Below, piece after piece: positions 33,000 through 43,460 of a DNA stretch of 64,000 bases. Origin of the DNA: Limnanthes douglasii subsp. nivea (taxonomy: Eukaryota; Streptophyta; Magnoliopsida; Brassicales; Limnanthaceae); contig JAUPFV010000001.1 of assembly GCA_036936605.1 (NCBI GenBank), positions 345,475,081 to 345,539,080 on the forward strand, given 5' to 3'. The translations under genes and the position numbers were made by a program. How positions within the stretch are numbered: the first letter of the stretch is position 1; each line of letters starts with the position of its first letter. The notes below the pieces were generated by a model. The model was given only the letters and a program-made list of their open reading frames with translations. It had not been told where the DNA came from and ran no database searches.

Positions 33000-34534
33000 G
33001 ACACAGTTTAGAGACCATTCTATTATCTTCAGATACTACATTCACTCGACTCTGATCATGATTAGGATGCAAGTATTCCGAGTCCACATCGCATTTTTCA
33101 ATAATCACCATTACACTTTCCTATTTGGAAGTTTTTTGCACTCAACTTGTGCTTGGATGTGATCTGTTAGTCACTTATCTGTTACCCGATTATGATTTAA
33201 CAAAGGTAGTTAGTTTCCCATTTTTAATTAATGATTTTATCGCCCGATTTAAAGAAATAAAATCTTTAGTATCATGTTCGATATTATTATGGTACATACA
33301 AAAATCGTGAAGAATGGCTCGGTCTAGGCCGTGAAGGGATATGTCTATATTGATGAGTCAATCTTTTAGTTTCATGCACAATGATTTTCTTTCCAACTTT
33401 GTTAAACAAACCACCCTAGGCCATTGCTTTCTTATGGGTTACTGAATTATCCAACTTACCAGCTAACAACCCTTATCTGTGTACAACTAAACCACATGTT
33501 CGAATCATTTTACCAATCCATCTTTGGTTTTCACAAAATATTGGGGTATAATATTTTAAAAATTCATTAGGGTGTTGCCAACAATAGATTATCGTATCCC
33601 CGTTTCTTTTAAGATCTTTACTTCCCACAAATTATCTTTGAAATTCCATTCAAACCATGTCAAAATTATATATCGATCCCTGCGGTACTCTATTATACCA
33701 TTTCAAGGTGTTATACTTGAAAGTTTGAGAAAACATTATGCACAACAACTTGTTTCCATCATTAAAACTCAACATGAAATTCTTGAACTTCTTAAGATGG
33801 TTATCAGGGTCTTACCCCCATCATATTTTTTTCATTTTTGAAACGTCAAAAACCTAGTTAGATGTCCAGAGAGGATTTTTGAAAACAAAGCGAACTAGCT
33901 TCAACTATGTCTATTACTGAACATGTAATCCTCATTAGAAGTGGAAAAAATTTGAGGCTTGGATTACACAAAAGATTGATCACTCAACAAAACATATATG
34001 CTATGGTTAGCTGACCACTTCATCTTTTCCTTTTTCCATTTCGACTCATTTTTCTTTGAAGAATCTCGCTTACTCGTCTTATGGTATTTTTTGAATGTTT
34101 TTTAGGCTAATACTTTCCTTTCTTTTTCTTAAGATAATGATAACTGCTCGATACAAATGATGAGATATTTTATTCTGTTGTAGAGCCATCAGTAGACTCT
34201 GAAGTGCTGGAATAGTGTTTAGCTCGATGCTATTTTTTAGATCCTTGGTGGACTACATAGGATTGGTGATCGTGACCTTGCTTCAGATCATGTTGGGGAT
34301 TATTATTTGGCTCATTAGATTTTGGATACTCTCATGGACTCTTTCCCAAAAAATCCTTCTCAGCCTCTCTTTGGGCTCTCAATGCTTTAATTTCTCCTCG
34401 TAATTGATCCCTCTCTTCTTGCACGAGAATATTTTTTTCAGTGTCGTTATTCACGTTAGGTATATACATGTTCTTCTTCTACTATAACCTCTTCATTTAC
34501 AAGAATGAGGGTTTATCAACATATCATTATCCAT
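33000..34534 (-). pseudogene. Gag of element E (broken)
   Basis: A start is possible at 34532-34534 (M-D-N-D-M-L). The core blocks HLKKFKNFMLSF, LKWYNRVPQGSIYNFD and FVGSKDLKRNGDTIIYC lie at about 33575-33800. The knuckle at about 33255-33310 reads CMYHNNIEHDTKDF: the first Cys and both His remain, the last Cys is Phe. Several stops. The N-terminal third is low-complexity and hard to follow. Confidence 0.7.
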
Positions 34535-34605
34535 GTTGCAAAAAACTTTTTAGGTAAACTTTGTACATTAGGTTTGGATTTCTCTATTTGGGTACCTTAC
34601 TATAT

Positions 34606-34626
34606 TCTCCCACTGTGGTCGCCAAT
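34606..34626 (-). other. Primer binding site of element E
   Basis: The minus strand reads TTGGCGACCACAGTGGGAG just behind the 5' LTR, identical to the site of B over this length, although the LTRs are not alike. Confidence 0.75.
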
Positions 34627-34627
34627 C

Positions 34628-35035
34628 TTATATGGTTTAAATTGGTTCGGTGGTTATTTAGGTAAATATGTGGTGGTGTAATAAGTATAAGATAGAAAGT
34701 AGTGAGATAATTGAGCTATTAGATTTAATGCTTAGAGAGATAAAGTTTCAACCCTCTTAAATGTTGTTCTTACGAGCCTTTATAGACTTTGGATTAATAG
34801 ACCAATTGGGTCGGGTTATGAACATGGGTCAAGCCTATAAATCAAAAATCCTATCAACTATTATTTATTTATACATTTTTTCAAAAATAATAAGTAGAAA
34901 GTAGTGAATACATTTGACTATGGATGGCTGAGTTAAAGAGTCAAAAGTATACTTTTCGTTATAGGTCACGACTGACCATCGAAAAAATTTGATTCTCTCA
35001 CGGCTATCAGACTCAAATATTTCTGATCACCATCA
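34628..35035 (-). repeat. 5' LTR of element E
   Basis: About 408 bp; its outer end CACCATCA is followed by AACAT, and its inner end TTATATG is a changed TGATATG. In sense orientation CTATAAAGGC at about 34776-34785 is the likely TATA box. Confidence 0.8.
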
Positions 35036-35040
35036 AACAT

Positions 35041-35186
35041 AGTTATAACTCTGTTAGGATTGTTTTTAATTTTGATTAGTGATTAATATAAATAAATTAA
35101 TGGCTCAACGTGTTTTTGTAACTTAATTATGACTATTTTGTCTTAAATATGTTTGTTTTTTAACACATACTTTTTTATTAGCAGTA
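35041..35186. repeat. 73-bp tandem repeat, right segment
   Basis: Blocks AGTTATAACTCTGTTAGG, TTTTTAATTTTGATTAGTGA, TTAATATAAATAAATTAATG and TAACTTAATTATGACT continue the array of 23883-25218 in phase after E. The last 25-30 bases before element C no longer match. Confidence 0.7.
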
Positions 35187-35191
35187 ATTAT

Positions 35192-35561
35192 TGATGAGTT
35201 CGGATTATTCAGTCACAGCCTACTGAGATATCCGGACATGGGTAATTCGGACATAAACGTACCACTAAACTATCTGGACATGACAAAAGTAAAGAAATAC
35301 CTAAACACCTTTTGACTAAGCTATATGCTAATCAGCTTAATAAGTAAATGAGTCCTTAAACTCGACCCGGTTTCATAACTTGACCCAAAAGCCCATGGGT
35401 CCGTAATTAAGGGTATAAATACCCCAAAGACTTTCATTAATGAGGGTAATGAACATTTAATACAACAAGGATGCTCAAATCTCTCACTACTTAACACCAA
35501 AACATTTAATACCCAAAATACTTTACAAAAAAATACTCTCAGCTCAAAATAAACCTCACCA
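35192..35561 (+). repeat. 5' LTR of element C
   Basis: 370 bp from TGATGAG to CCTCACCA. TATAAATA at 35414-35421 lies within a stretch that is nearly the same in A, B and C (AAGGGTATAAATACC). This LTR would start the genomic RNA. Confidence 0.9.
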
Positions 35562-35563
35562 AA

Positions 35564-35583
35564 TTGGCGACCACAGTAGGAGG
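35564..35583 (+). other. Primer binding site of element C
   Basis: TTGGCGACCACAGTAGGAGG, two bases behind the LTR, differs from the site of B at one position. Confidence 0.75.
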
Positions 35584-35632
35584 AGACGGTGCTTGAATTT
35601 TGCATTCAAAACCAGTAGAAAAACCTGTTTGG

Positions 35633-37200
35633 ATGGATCCGAACGAGCAAGCAATTCCACCACCCATGGTAAATGTTGTTGGGGAAAACAATGAATGTAC
35701 CACCGAGGAACGTGACAAGTTGAGGGCGACAATAAAAGCATTGAAGGCCATTAAAAAGGCAGAAATAGGTTTGAAGGAAAAGTCAAAGGCGTCAGCCATT
35801 CATCATACTGAAAATCCGAGGGACAATGATCCGTCAGCAAAGACTCATTTAAGTACCAAAAGATCCATGTCAAATCTAAGAAGTCTCACCGGTCTAAACC
35901 GGTAGAAAGTTCAGATTCTGAAACCCCTAGTAGCTATTCGAATGAAGCTGAGCTTAAGGAGTCTTTATCATCAAGCAGTGATGAGGGGAGGTCCCGGAAG
36001 AAGCAAAATCTAGTTAAAAGTATTCAAGGAAAAAATATAGGCATTAGAGACTTAAAAGGCATTTGGGCAAAGGGTCATCTCATAGCCACAGTCATAGGCA
36101 TGTCGACCAGCTGTTGATCGATCCTTTTTCTTTCCTGATGAACCATGTATTTTTGCAACACCTAATGAAGATACAGTCTTTAGTCGTAGTAGGAATTGAA
36201 GACAATCAACAGTGTCTGCCAAGATACTGTCCGGAAACCTTCCCAAAAGGTTTGACAGTACTAAAATGGAGAAGTATGATGGGAGTAAAGATTCGAACAA
36301 CCATCTGGAGCAGTTTAAAAATTTCATGATGAACTTTGATGATGATGACAAACTTCTGTGTAGAGCCTTCTCCCAATCTTTTACAGGGAGTGCTCTTAAG
36401 TGGTACAACAGTTTACCCCAGAGTTGTATCAGAAACTTTGATACATTATGGGTTGCTTTCCGAAGACAGTTCGTGGGGAGTAAGGAGGTGAAGGGCAATG
36501 TAGATACTATTATCCATTGTGCCCAAGAGCCAAATGAGTCCTTGAAAGACTATATAAGTCGATTTTTAAATACTAAGAATGGGTTAGCAGTTTGCTTAAG
36601 CGTGTGGCAATTTCTTCCCTAAGACAAGGCTTAAAACCTTGGAATCTAGCTGATTCAATGACAAGGAAAAAGGCTATGACCTGGGGAGGTTTACTGAATC
36701 TGGTGGGAAAGCGAATCAACGTCGATGAAACTAAAAAGAACAGGGTACACCAACAGGTGAGGTCTGCCCCAGCAGCTCCAAACCAAAACCAGTCTGGATA
36801 CAAGGCTAAAGAAACCGGACAGGGGTCCAACAGGGCCAAACATACCCAATCCCACCCAAATCCAGCCCAAAGCCAGCAATCCAGGAATAAAATAGGTCAT
36901 TGGGTTCAACTGGAGTGGTTTGCGGAGTTAAAATAAAATGTGGCAACCATTTATGACAAGACTAAAGATGAGGTTCATTTCCGGAAACCAACAGCACTTC
37001 AATCTCCTAGGGAAAGTCGTAATACTTGTTTTTTCCAGTATCATCATGATATTGGCCATAACATCGAAGACTGCATCGCTTTAAAACAAGAGGTGTAGAT
37101 TCTTATTGAAAGAGGCAAGCTAGGAGCTTATGTCAAAAGAAGAAGTGGAAACAGGCCTGACAATGCTCCCTGGACTGGTCCTACAAACAATGCGGGGACA
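35633..37200 (+). pseudogene. Gag of element C (broken)
   Basis: The start chosen is ATG 35633 (M-D-P-N-E-Q-A-I-P-P-P), in frame to 35905, where a stop follows SLTGLNR. The core is open at 36212-36622: LPKRFDSTKMEKYDGSKDS, HLEQFKNFMMNFDDDDK, ALKWYNSLPQSCIRNFDTLW and NESLKDYISRF. A frameshift at about 36590 leads to RVAISSLRQGLKPWNLADS (36592-36936), a Gln/Asn-rich spacer, and the knuckle YHHDIGHNIEDC at about 37040-37075, where the first Cys has become Phe (FQYH). A stop lies in the spacer at 36934-36936. Confidence 0.8.
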
Positions 37201-37962
37201 TTGGTGATCCTTGAAAGATTTGATGTTGATTCAAAATACTTGGATCCTGATCCAATCTGGAATAAAGTAGGGGCCATAACAGAACAAGCTCAGACGGTGT
37301 CCGGCCTCATAACCTTTTTTGAGTCACATACTATATTTGGAGGGGATACCATAACTGCGCCAACTCCTTCAAAAAAGAGGTATGTTCACACTCTGGCCAC
37401 TTAGTTGGAGGGAGGCATGTCTTCGTACCAGTCCCAAACTCTTTTTCTATTTATAGTTTTTGATGAGGATGATTTAAGGAACGTTGCTGGGCCTCATGAT
37501 GATGTTGTGGTGATAGGAGCATTTATTGGGGGCAACGATATAAGACGAATCTTGATTGACACTGGCAGCTCAGCCAACATTCTCTTTTTAAGTTCTTACA
37601 AGGAGATGAAAAATCCGGTCGTAATTCAGCGTTCGGACAGAACCATTGTGGGCTTCACAAGGAGTTCTGCGGATGTGATTGGAGAGTTTAAGTAGGAGGT
37701 GATGTGGGGCAAGGGCCCTTTTAAAAAGATGGTCAGAGTATTATTTGTTGTGGTAGACTGCCCCACATGTTACAATGCAATCTTTGGGAGATCTTGGCTC
37801 TCTAGAATGCATGTTGTGGCCTCAACAGTCCACCAGTGTTTGAAGTATGCAATTCAAGGGCAAGTGGGAGTTGTCCGGAGTAGCCACAAGATAGCAAGGG
37901 AGTGTTTTGCAACTACACTTGCTCCTAAAACTTTAGGAGCAGTTCGGGTTAATGAGGATTAG
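37201..37962 (+). pseudogene. Aspartic protease of element C, single stop
   Basis: Linker (VILERFDVDSKYLDPDPIW) and then PR: DDLRNVAGPHDDVVVIGAF, RRILIDTGSSANILFLSS with DTG encoded at 37558-37566, RTIVGFTRSSADVIGEF, a stop at 37693-37695, then FKKMVRVLFVVVDCPTCYNA and IFGRSWLSRMHVVASTVHQ. The best preserved PR of this family in the window; the active site is intact, and a second stop lies in the linker at 37402-37404. Confidence 0.8.
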
Positions 37963-38452
37963 CAGTTATTGGTGTTTTGAGGGGGAAGGTGAAATTGATG
38001 ATCCTAGAGAAGCCCCTGGTGTCTTAATACCGGTTGAGGAAGTTGAAACCCACTCTTTGGCAGAATGTAGAAGTGTTAAGATTGGCTCCAAGGTGGCGTC
38101 AGAATTGAAAGTAAGATTGTTATCCTTTTTGGCAGATCACCAACATGTTTTCGCTTGGTGCAATGTTGATGTGACCGGAGTGCCTGCAAGTGTTGTATCA
38201 CACAAGTTGTCCATCCGGAGTAACGCTGCACCTGTTGTGCAAAAGAGGAGGTCTTTTTCAAAGGAAAATGCTGATGTAATAGTACAAGAAGTTGACCGAC
38301 TTACAAAGATAGGCCACATAAAGGAGTCTCAGTACCCTTTGTAGACAGCCAATCCGGTGTTGGTTAAGAAAAAGAAGAAGGGAAATGGCGCATGTGCATT
38401 GATTTTACTGACCTCAATAGAGCTTGTCCAAAATATCTCTACCCGGTTCCCC
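37963..38452 (+). pseudogene. First, truncated RT start in element C
   Basis: ADHQHVFAWCNVDVTGVPAS, VVSHKLSIRSNAAPVVQKRR and EVDRLTKIGHIKESQYPL lie in frame to a stop at 38342; then VLVKKK, a frame change, and the DFTDLNRA-type block to about 38452. There RT breaks off within the LYPVP block and joins gag sequence again at about 38457. This is the left half of the tandem duplication. Confidence 0.8.
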
Positions 38453-38456
38453 TGAT

Positions 38457-38964
38457 ATGTGGCAACCGTTTATGAAAAGACTAAAGATGAGGTTCATTTC
38501 CGGAAACCAGCAGCACTCCAATCTCCTAGGGAAAGTCGTAAGACTTATTTTTGCTAGTATCATCATGATATTGGCCATAACACCAAAGACTGCATCGCTT
38601 TAACGCAAGAGGTGCAGAATCTTATTGAAAGAGGAAAATTGGGAGCTTATGTCAAAAGAAGTGAAAACAGGCCTGACAATGCTCCCCAGACTGGTCCTAT
38701 GCTCCAAAAGAGGCAATGGTGATCCTTGAAAGATTTGATGTTGATTCAAAATACTTGGATCCTGATCCAACCCGGAATAAAGTAGGGGTCATAACAGAAC
38801 AAGCTAAGACGGTGTCCGTACTCATAAGCTTTTTTGAGTTACTTATTATATACGGAGGGGATACCATGACTGCGCCGACTCCTACTTCAAGGAAGAGACA
38901 GGTTCACACTATGGACACTCAGTTGGAGGGAGGCATGTCTTCTTACTAGTCCCAAACTCTTTGG
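38457..38964 (+). repeat. Duplicated gag end and linker in element C
   Basis: This segment repeats 36938-37445 (offset about 1519 bp) with scattered changes: WQPFMKRLKMRFIS-like gag end, the knuckle region (YHHDIGHNTKDC), and VILERFDVDSKYLDPDPTRN. At about 38963 the copy jumps from CCCAAACTCTTT to GGTGAAATTGATGA, skipping the 545 bp that hold PR in the first copy. Confidence 0.8.
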
Positions 38965-40390
38965 TGAAATTGATGACACCAGAGAAGCCCCTGGTGTTTT
39001 AATACCGGTTGAGGAAGTTGAAACCCACTCTTTGGCAAAAGGTCAAAGTGTTAAGATTGGCTCCAAGATGATGTCAGAATTGAAATTAAGATTGTTATTC
39101 TTTTTGGCAGATCACCAGCATGTTTTCACTTGGTGAAATGCTAATGTGACCGGAGTGCCTGCAAGTGTTATATCACACAATTTGTCCATCCGGAGTGATG
39201 TTGCACCTGTTGTGCAAAGTATGAGGCTTTTTACGAAGGAAAAGGCTGATGTAATAGTACAAGAAGTTGACCAGCTTACAAATATGGGGAACATAAAGGA
39301 GTCTCAGTACCCTTTATGGACAGCCCATCCGGTGTTGGTTAAGAAAAAGAATGGGAAACGGTCCATGTGTATTGATTTTACTGACCTCAATAGAGCTTGT
39401 CCAAAAGATCTCTACCCGGTTCCCCGGATAGACCAGGTGGTGGACTCAATGTCTGGTAACAAGTTATTGTCTTTCATGGATGCCTTCTCTGGGTACAACC
39501 AGATTCAGGTGGATCCGAAGGACCAAGACCATACTACGTTTGTTACGGGCAGGGGTCTCCATTGCTACAAGGTGATGCCCTTTGGGTTAAAGAATGTTGG
39601 GGTTACTTATCAGAGGTTGGTGAACATAATATTTTCTGATAAGATTGGTCGGAATATGGAAGTATACATTGATGATATGATGGTTAAAACTTTAGAATAG
39701 GATTTGCACATAAGTGATCTTCAAGAAACTTTTGCCAACTTAACTAAGGTAAACCTAAATCTGAATCCAGAAAAGTGTGTCTTTGGGGTGCAGTCCGGAA
39801 ATTTTTTGGGGTATATAATAAGTAAGAAAGGGATACAACCCGATCCAGATCAGCTTGATGCTCTGTTGAAGATGGACCCCTCTCGAAATATTAACGAATT
39901 TCAGAGGCTAACAGGGAGATTAGCTGCCTTAAATCGTTTTATTTCAAGGTCTTCAGACAAGTGTGCTCGGTTTTTCCAGACCTTGAAGGGTGCTAAAGAC
40001 TTTAATTGGTATCCACAATGCAGTCAATCTTTTGATGAAATAAAGAAGCACTTGTTTTCACCAAAAACATTTTTCAAACCTGTAGAAGGAGTAACACTTT
40101 ATGTATACTTGGATGTGTGAGACTATGCTATAAGTGCAGGTTTGGTAAGAGAGGTGGACAATTATCCTCGTCCGGTGTACTACATCAGCAAGAGCCTGAT
40201 AGACACTGAGAAGAGGTACCTGAAACTTGAAAAACGGGCACTAGCTTTAGTGATTGTTGCAAGGAAAATGAGGTCGTAATTTCAGTCTCATTCTATTGTT
40301 ATCCGAACATCTTTCTCATTAAAGAACGTGCTTCAGAAAGCAGACATATCAAGCAGAATGACCAAGTGGTCACTAAAGTTGGGTGATTAT
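38965..40390 (+). pseudogene. Reverse transcriptase and RNase H of element C, left part
   Basis: RT is nearly complete: EVDQLTNMGNIKESQYPLW, MCIDFTDLNRACPKDLYPVP, FMDAFSGYNQIQVDPKDQD, MPFGLKNVGVTYQRLVN and YIDDMMVK with YIDD at 39665-39676. A stop (GAG to TAG) is at 39698-39700; then LQETFANLTKVNLNLNPEK and FGVQSGNFLGYIIS. RNase H: stop at 40118-40120, then VREVDNYPRPVYYISKSL and KRYLKLEKRALALVIVARK, a stop in the MRPYF block (about 40278), and LGDY, where element D is inserted after ATTAT. Confidence 0.85.
40386..40390. repeat. Target duplication of nested element D, left copy
   Basis: ATTAT, repeated at 46651-46655. Removing D and one copy rejoins the RNase H reading frame of C across LGDY|DIDFAPRT. 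Confidence 0.9.
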
Positions 40391-40724
40391 TGATGAGTGA
40401 ATAAATGACTAAGATAAAGGATCTTGGATCTTGGACCTGATATGACTATAGCTCAAAGTGTAAAGAGAGAAAGTAGAAGGAGAATATAATATTCAATTGT
40501 CCACATACCAAGAATAAATGGGCTCCCTTTTATAGTGGGGAAGGTGGGTCCCGTTTATATCCTTAGTGGTCTTGTATTATTTCACTATTAGTCCTTTATA
40601 AATAAATTACTTTGTTTACAAATAGTTTCTCAGTAAGCAATAAATACAATAATGGGCATATTTCCCTTCTCCCTTTTACAATTAACTCCTTTTGTAATAA
40701 GATCAGTGAATTAATTCCTTATCA
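40391..40724 (-). repeat. 3' LTR of element D
   Basis: 334 bp, TGATGAG to TTATCA. Next to it at 40725-40741 is GTAGCCCCCCAGTCTTC, on the minus strand a G-rich polypurine tract ending directly at the LTR. Minus-strand TATAAAAGGG marks the promoter. Confidence 0.9.
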
Positions 40725-40741
40725 GTAGCCCCCCAGTCTTC
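40725..40741 (-). other. Polypurine tract of element D
   Basis: Minus strand GAAGACTGGGGGGCTAC directly before the LTR. The final GGGCTAC is shared with the tract of A. Confidence 0.7.
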
Positions 40742-41067
40742 AAGAATGTCGGGAATGAAGACTCGTAAAATGAGTTGGTTCGAAACGCCTCTGTCCCCTA
40801 CGCCCCGGTACCGGACGACCGGGCAGCCTCAGTATCAACTGCCCCGGTGTTCCACGATTGTCCGCTCTTCTCCTAGGATGGCTACGAATCATCCTGATGC
40901 TCAAATCCTTATCATGGGTCTGCTACGGACCCTGATTGACAGATTCCCCATGGGCTCAAACGGGTAATCAGACTTTTTGGCAGACAAACCGGGTATAAGA
41001 AGCCCAAATAGCGTATCCATCAGAGCTAGTCGGTGTAGACCTATGATGCTAGCGTGAGCAAAATCTA

Positions 41068-41263
41068 CACGTGTCACCCGAGTATTCGAAGCGTGCTCGT
41101 CTGCACATCTTTACAAAAGGCCCTTCAACTTCCCGCTGCTTTTCGTTGTTTGGACTCCCCCATACGTGAAGCGCTTAAGTAAGGGTGCCTACAAATACCT
41201 CATTTGCAAGAATCGGTCTCAGAGGAATTCTAGATAGAGAAAGTGTTGTCCGGACCATTCTAG
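41068..41263 (+). promoter_or_regulatory. Upstream region of the antisense gene in D: G-box and TATA-like box
   Basis: CACGTG at 41068-41073 inside ACACGTGTC; TACAAATA at 41190-41197, 92 bp before ATG 41282; TCTAGAGAGAGAGAG from about 41259. The arrangement equals that of A, B and C although D belongs to another family. Confidence 0.55.
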
Positions 41264-41281
41264 AGAGAGAGAGCAAGGTTT

Positions 41282-42650
41282 ATGAAAAGTAGGAACCCGA
41301 AGCTAAAACAAAAAGCGAAAAAGAAGAAAGAGCCTGCGTTTGGATTTGTCGACTGGGCCAGTATTGGTGACCGTGCTGAAGAGTACCGAGCTGCGGGACT
41401 AATTTGGAGTTCTGACACAAAGCCCTTTACACCCGTGCCACTTCCCCACGACCCTGTCCTTCCTAATCCAATCCCTGCTGAATCCGTTATTGTACCCGAA
41501 CCATCAGGCGCTCAAAACCCTGAAGCCATTGTTGTTCCCTCTAGCAGCAGCTCTCCATACTCCCACTTACTCAGCTCAACCGCCTGACGCCTTCGTCGGT
41601 GAATTCTTATACTGTTCCCACTCCTTTTCCTCCACGACGTCAAGGCAAAGCTAGGTTTATTTCCATGGGAGAGTCAAATACTTCGACTTTGCCAGCGGGG
41701 GGTAATTCTCCTGAGATAGTCCAGCTTACACCTAACATACAAGGGTACCGGACTGGCGTCAATACTGCGCATACCCATTTGGGCGTTACCCAACGGGTTC
41801 TGGACCATCAAGAACTGGAGATCGAGCATGCTCATCAACAGCGAAAAGAATCGCAACTCGCCCGCACCAGAAACAACTCCAGTTTTACAGAATATCTTGC
41901 CCAACCGGCCGACCCTCCCGCAGCCAGCCCCCCTAGACCTGATGCGGTCCCAACAGAAAACACCGAGGGGCCAGAAGCGAACGTCTTGGCTGCTGGGGAA
42001 GGTATTACCGCTGTTGGCAACACTGCTGCTCCTCCCGAAGAGCCTCTTCCCGCGGAGATTGAGGCGGTCATAACTACAACCTAGCATCGCCGGTTGCCCA
42101 GGGACAACTTCATTTCCCTCTTTGAAGGCAAATACCTTTACTTCTCTGCCCCGGAACAAGCAGAGCTTCTGATCCGGTGGGGTATCCCGGAGTGCGTCAC
42201 TGTACAATTCCCCACTCTCGGGGAGACGCCAGTGCATGTTCGGTCATAGAAGATCGTCATTCTCACAGAGCTCTTCAATTGGGGCCTCAGGTTCCTCTGG
42301 ATCCTGATATTGCTCTGTATTTCAAGACCCTTAACATTTTCCCCTTATAGCTAACGCCCAACGCATGGTATACACTGATTTCATGCATCATGGCCTCACG
42401 CCTATCGGGTCGGGTTATACCGATGACTAAGTACATAGCCATGTCAGGGGTCTCGAAGTCTCCCAAGTCAACCTTCTTCTATTCTTCATTGGCCAATACT
42501 TGGAAGATTGTGAATGACTTCCTCGAAGGCGACAAAGGTTGGAAGTATCGGTTTGTCTTCCTTAGTGGCTGCTGGGAAAATGGCCGCCCCTATAGCAAGG
42601 AGAACCCGAGGAAATTGATGCGGACCTGGGTTCCTGATGGTATATATATA
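41282..42650 (+). pseudogene. Antisense accessory gene (aORF) of element D, C-terminally truncated
   Basis: The N-terminal part is open at 41282-41587: a Lys-rich start, then FGFVDWASIGDRAEEYRAAG and a Pro/Ser-rich region. After a one-base shift 41599-42084 continues (RQGKARFISMGESNTSTL, then Ala/Pro-rich). From 42085: FISLFEGKYLYFSAPEQAEL and IRWGIPECVTVQFPTLGE, a stop at 42247, then the PF04195-like part LTPNAWYTLISCIMASRLSG and FVFLSGCWENGRPYSKENP (42355-42610). It stops at the deletion joint near 42650, so the coiled coil is missing. The N-terminus does not contain the GGWLN block of A, B and E. Confidence 0.7.
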
Positions 42651-43460
42651 TATTTAAATAATGGACCAATCCTTTCTCAAGACCTGAAAGAAAAGATGGC
42701 ACTTGTCAAATGAACGAGAGATAAATCGATTCAGGGCCGCTAGGCGCCCGGTTAATATCTGAACTTCCTTGATATTCTTAGGTGGTGTCATGTCGGTAAG
42801 TCCTTGCAATTGGATCGGGTTCGCCTCGATTCCTTTTTTGCTGACAAAAAATCCTAGGAACTTACCCGACCTTACCCCAAAAGAACATTTCTCTCGGTTT
42901 GACTTGAGATTTATCCCTCTTAAATTGTCAAAGGTTTCCTTTAGATCGGCGAGATGGTCTGCATCTGTGCCGCTCTTCACTAGCATATCATCGATGTAAA
43001 CTTCCATATTTCTCCCTATCTGGCAGTCAAAAGTCTTGTTCACCACCGTTTGGTAAGTCCCTCCGGCGTTTTTCAACCCAAAAGGCATAAGTTTAAAACA
43101 GTATAAGCCTCGCCCAGTGACAAATGTTGTGCTTTCTTGATCAGCTCGGTGCAACTTGATTTGATTGTAGCCGGCATATGCATCCATAAAAGTGAGCAAC
43201 CTGTTTCCCGACGTCGAATCCACCAACTAGTCAATTCTGGGCATCGGGAAGGGGTCTTTTGGGCAAGCTCGATTAAGGTCGATAAAATCCACACACATCC
43301 TCCACTTACCATTCTTCTTTTTTACTAGCACGGGATTCAGCGTCCAGAGCGGGTAACGTGATTCTTTGATGTAACCGACGCCGAGCATTCTTTCAACCTC
43401 TCTCAGAATGATCTCCGCCTTCTACGGTGAAAAAGCCCGACGCTTTTGTGAGATGAGCCT
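42651..43460 (-). pseudogene. Reverse transcriptase of element D
   Basis: Open for 190 codons (42654-43226): LLTFMDAYAGYNQIKLHRAD, FKLMPFGLKNAGGTYQTVVN, YIDDMLVK with YIDD encoded at 42987-42998, CSFGVRSGKFLGFFVSKKGI and LTGRLAALNRFISRSFDKC. A stop (TAG) at 43228-43230 separates the N-terminal block with MCVDFIDLNRACPKDPFP. The 3' end breaks off at FFQVLRK, before RNase H, where the deletion joins it to the antisense gene. Confidence 0.85.

Larger units (their letters stand above)
25219..35035 (-). mobile_element. Element E: old Tat-lineage gypsy element with both LTRs
   Basis: 9.82 kb on the minus strand with the same plan as A, B and C but a different LTR. LTRs at both ends, five-base flanks AACTT (25214-25218) and AACAT (35036-35040), both inside 73-bp repeat monomers. 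All domains can be traced, but every one has several stops, and catalytic residues in PR, RT and integrase are changed. This is the oldest element with both LTRs here, judged by decay. Confidence 0.85.

Noticed and set aside
40391..40741. Solo LTR of D at this site
   Set aside because: The partner LTR with primer site and matching target duplication is at 46322-46655.
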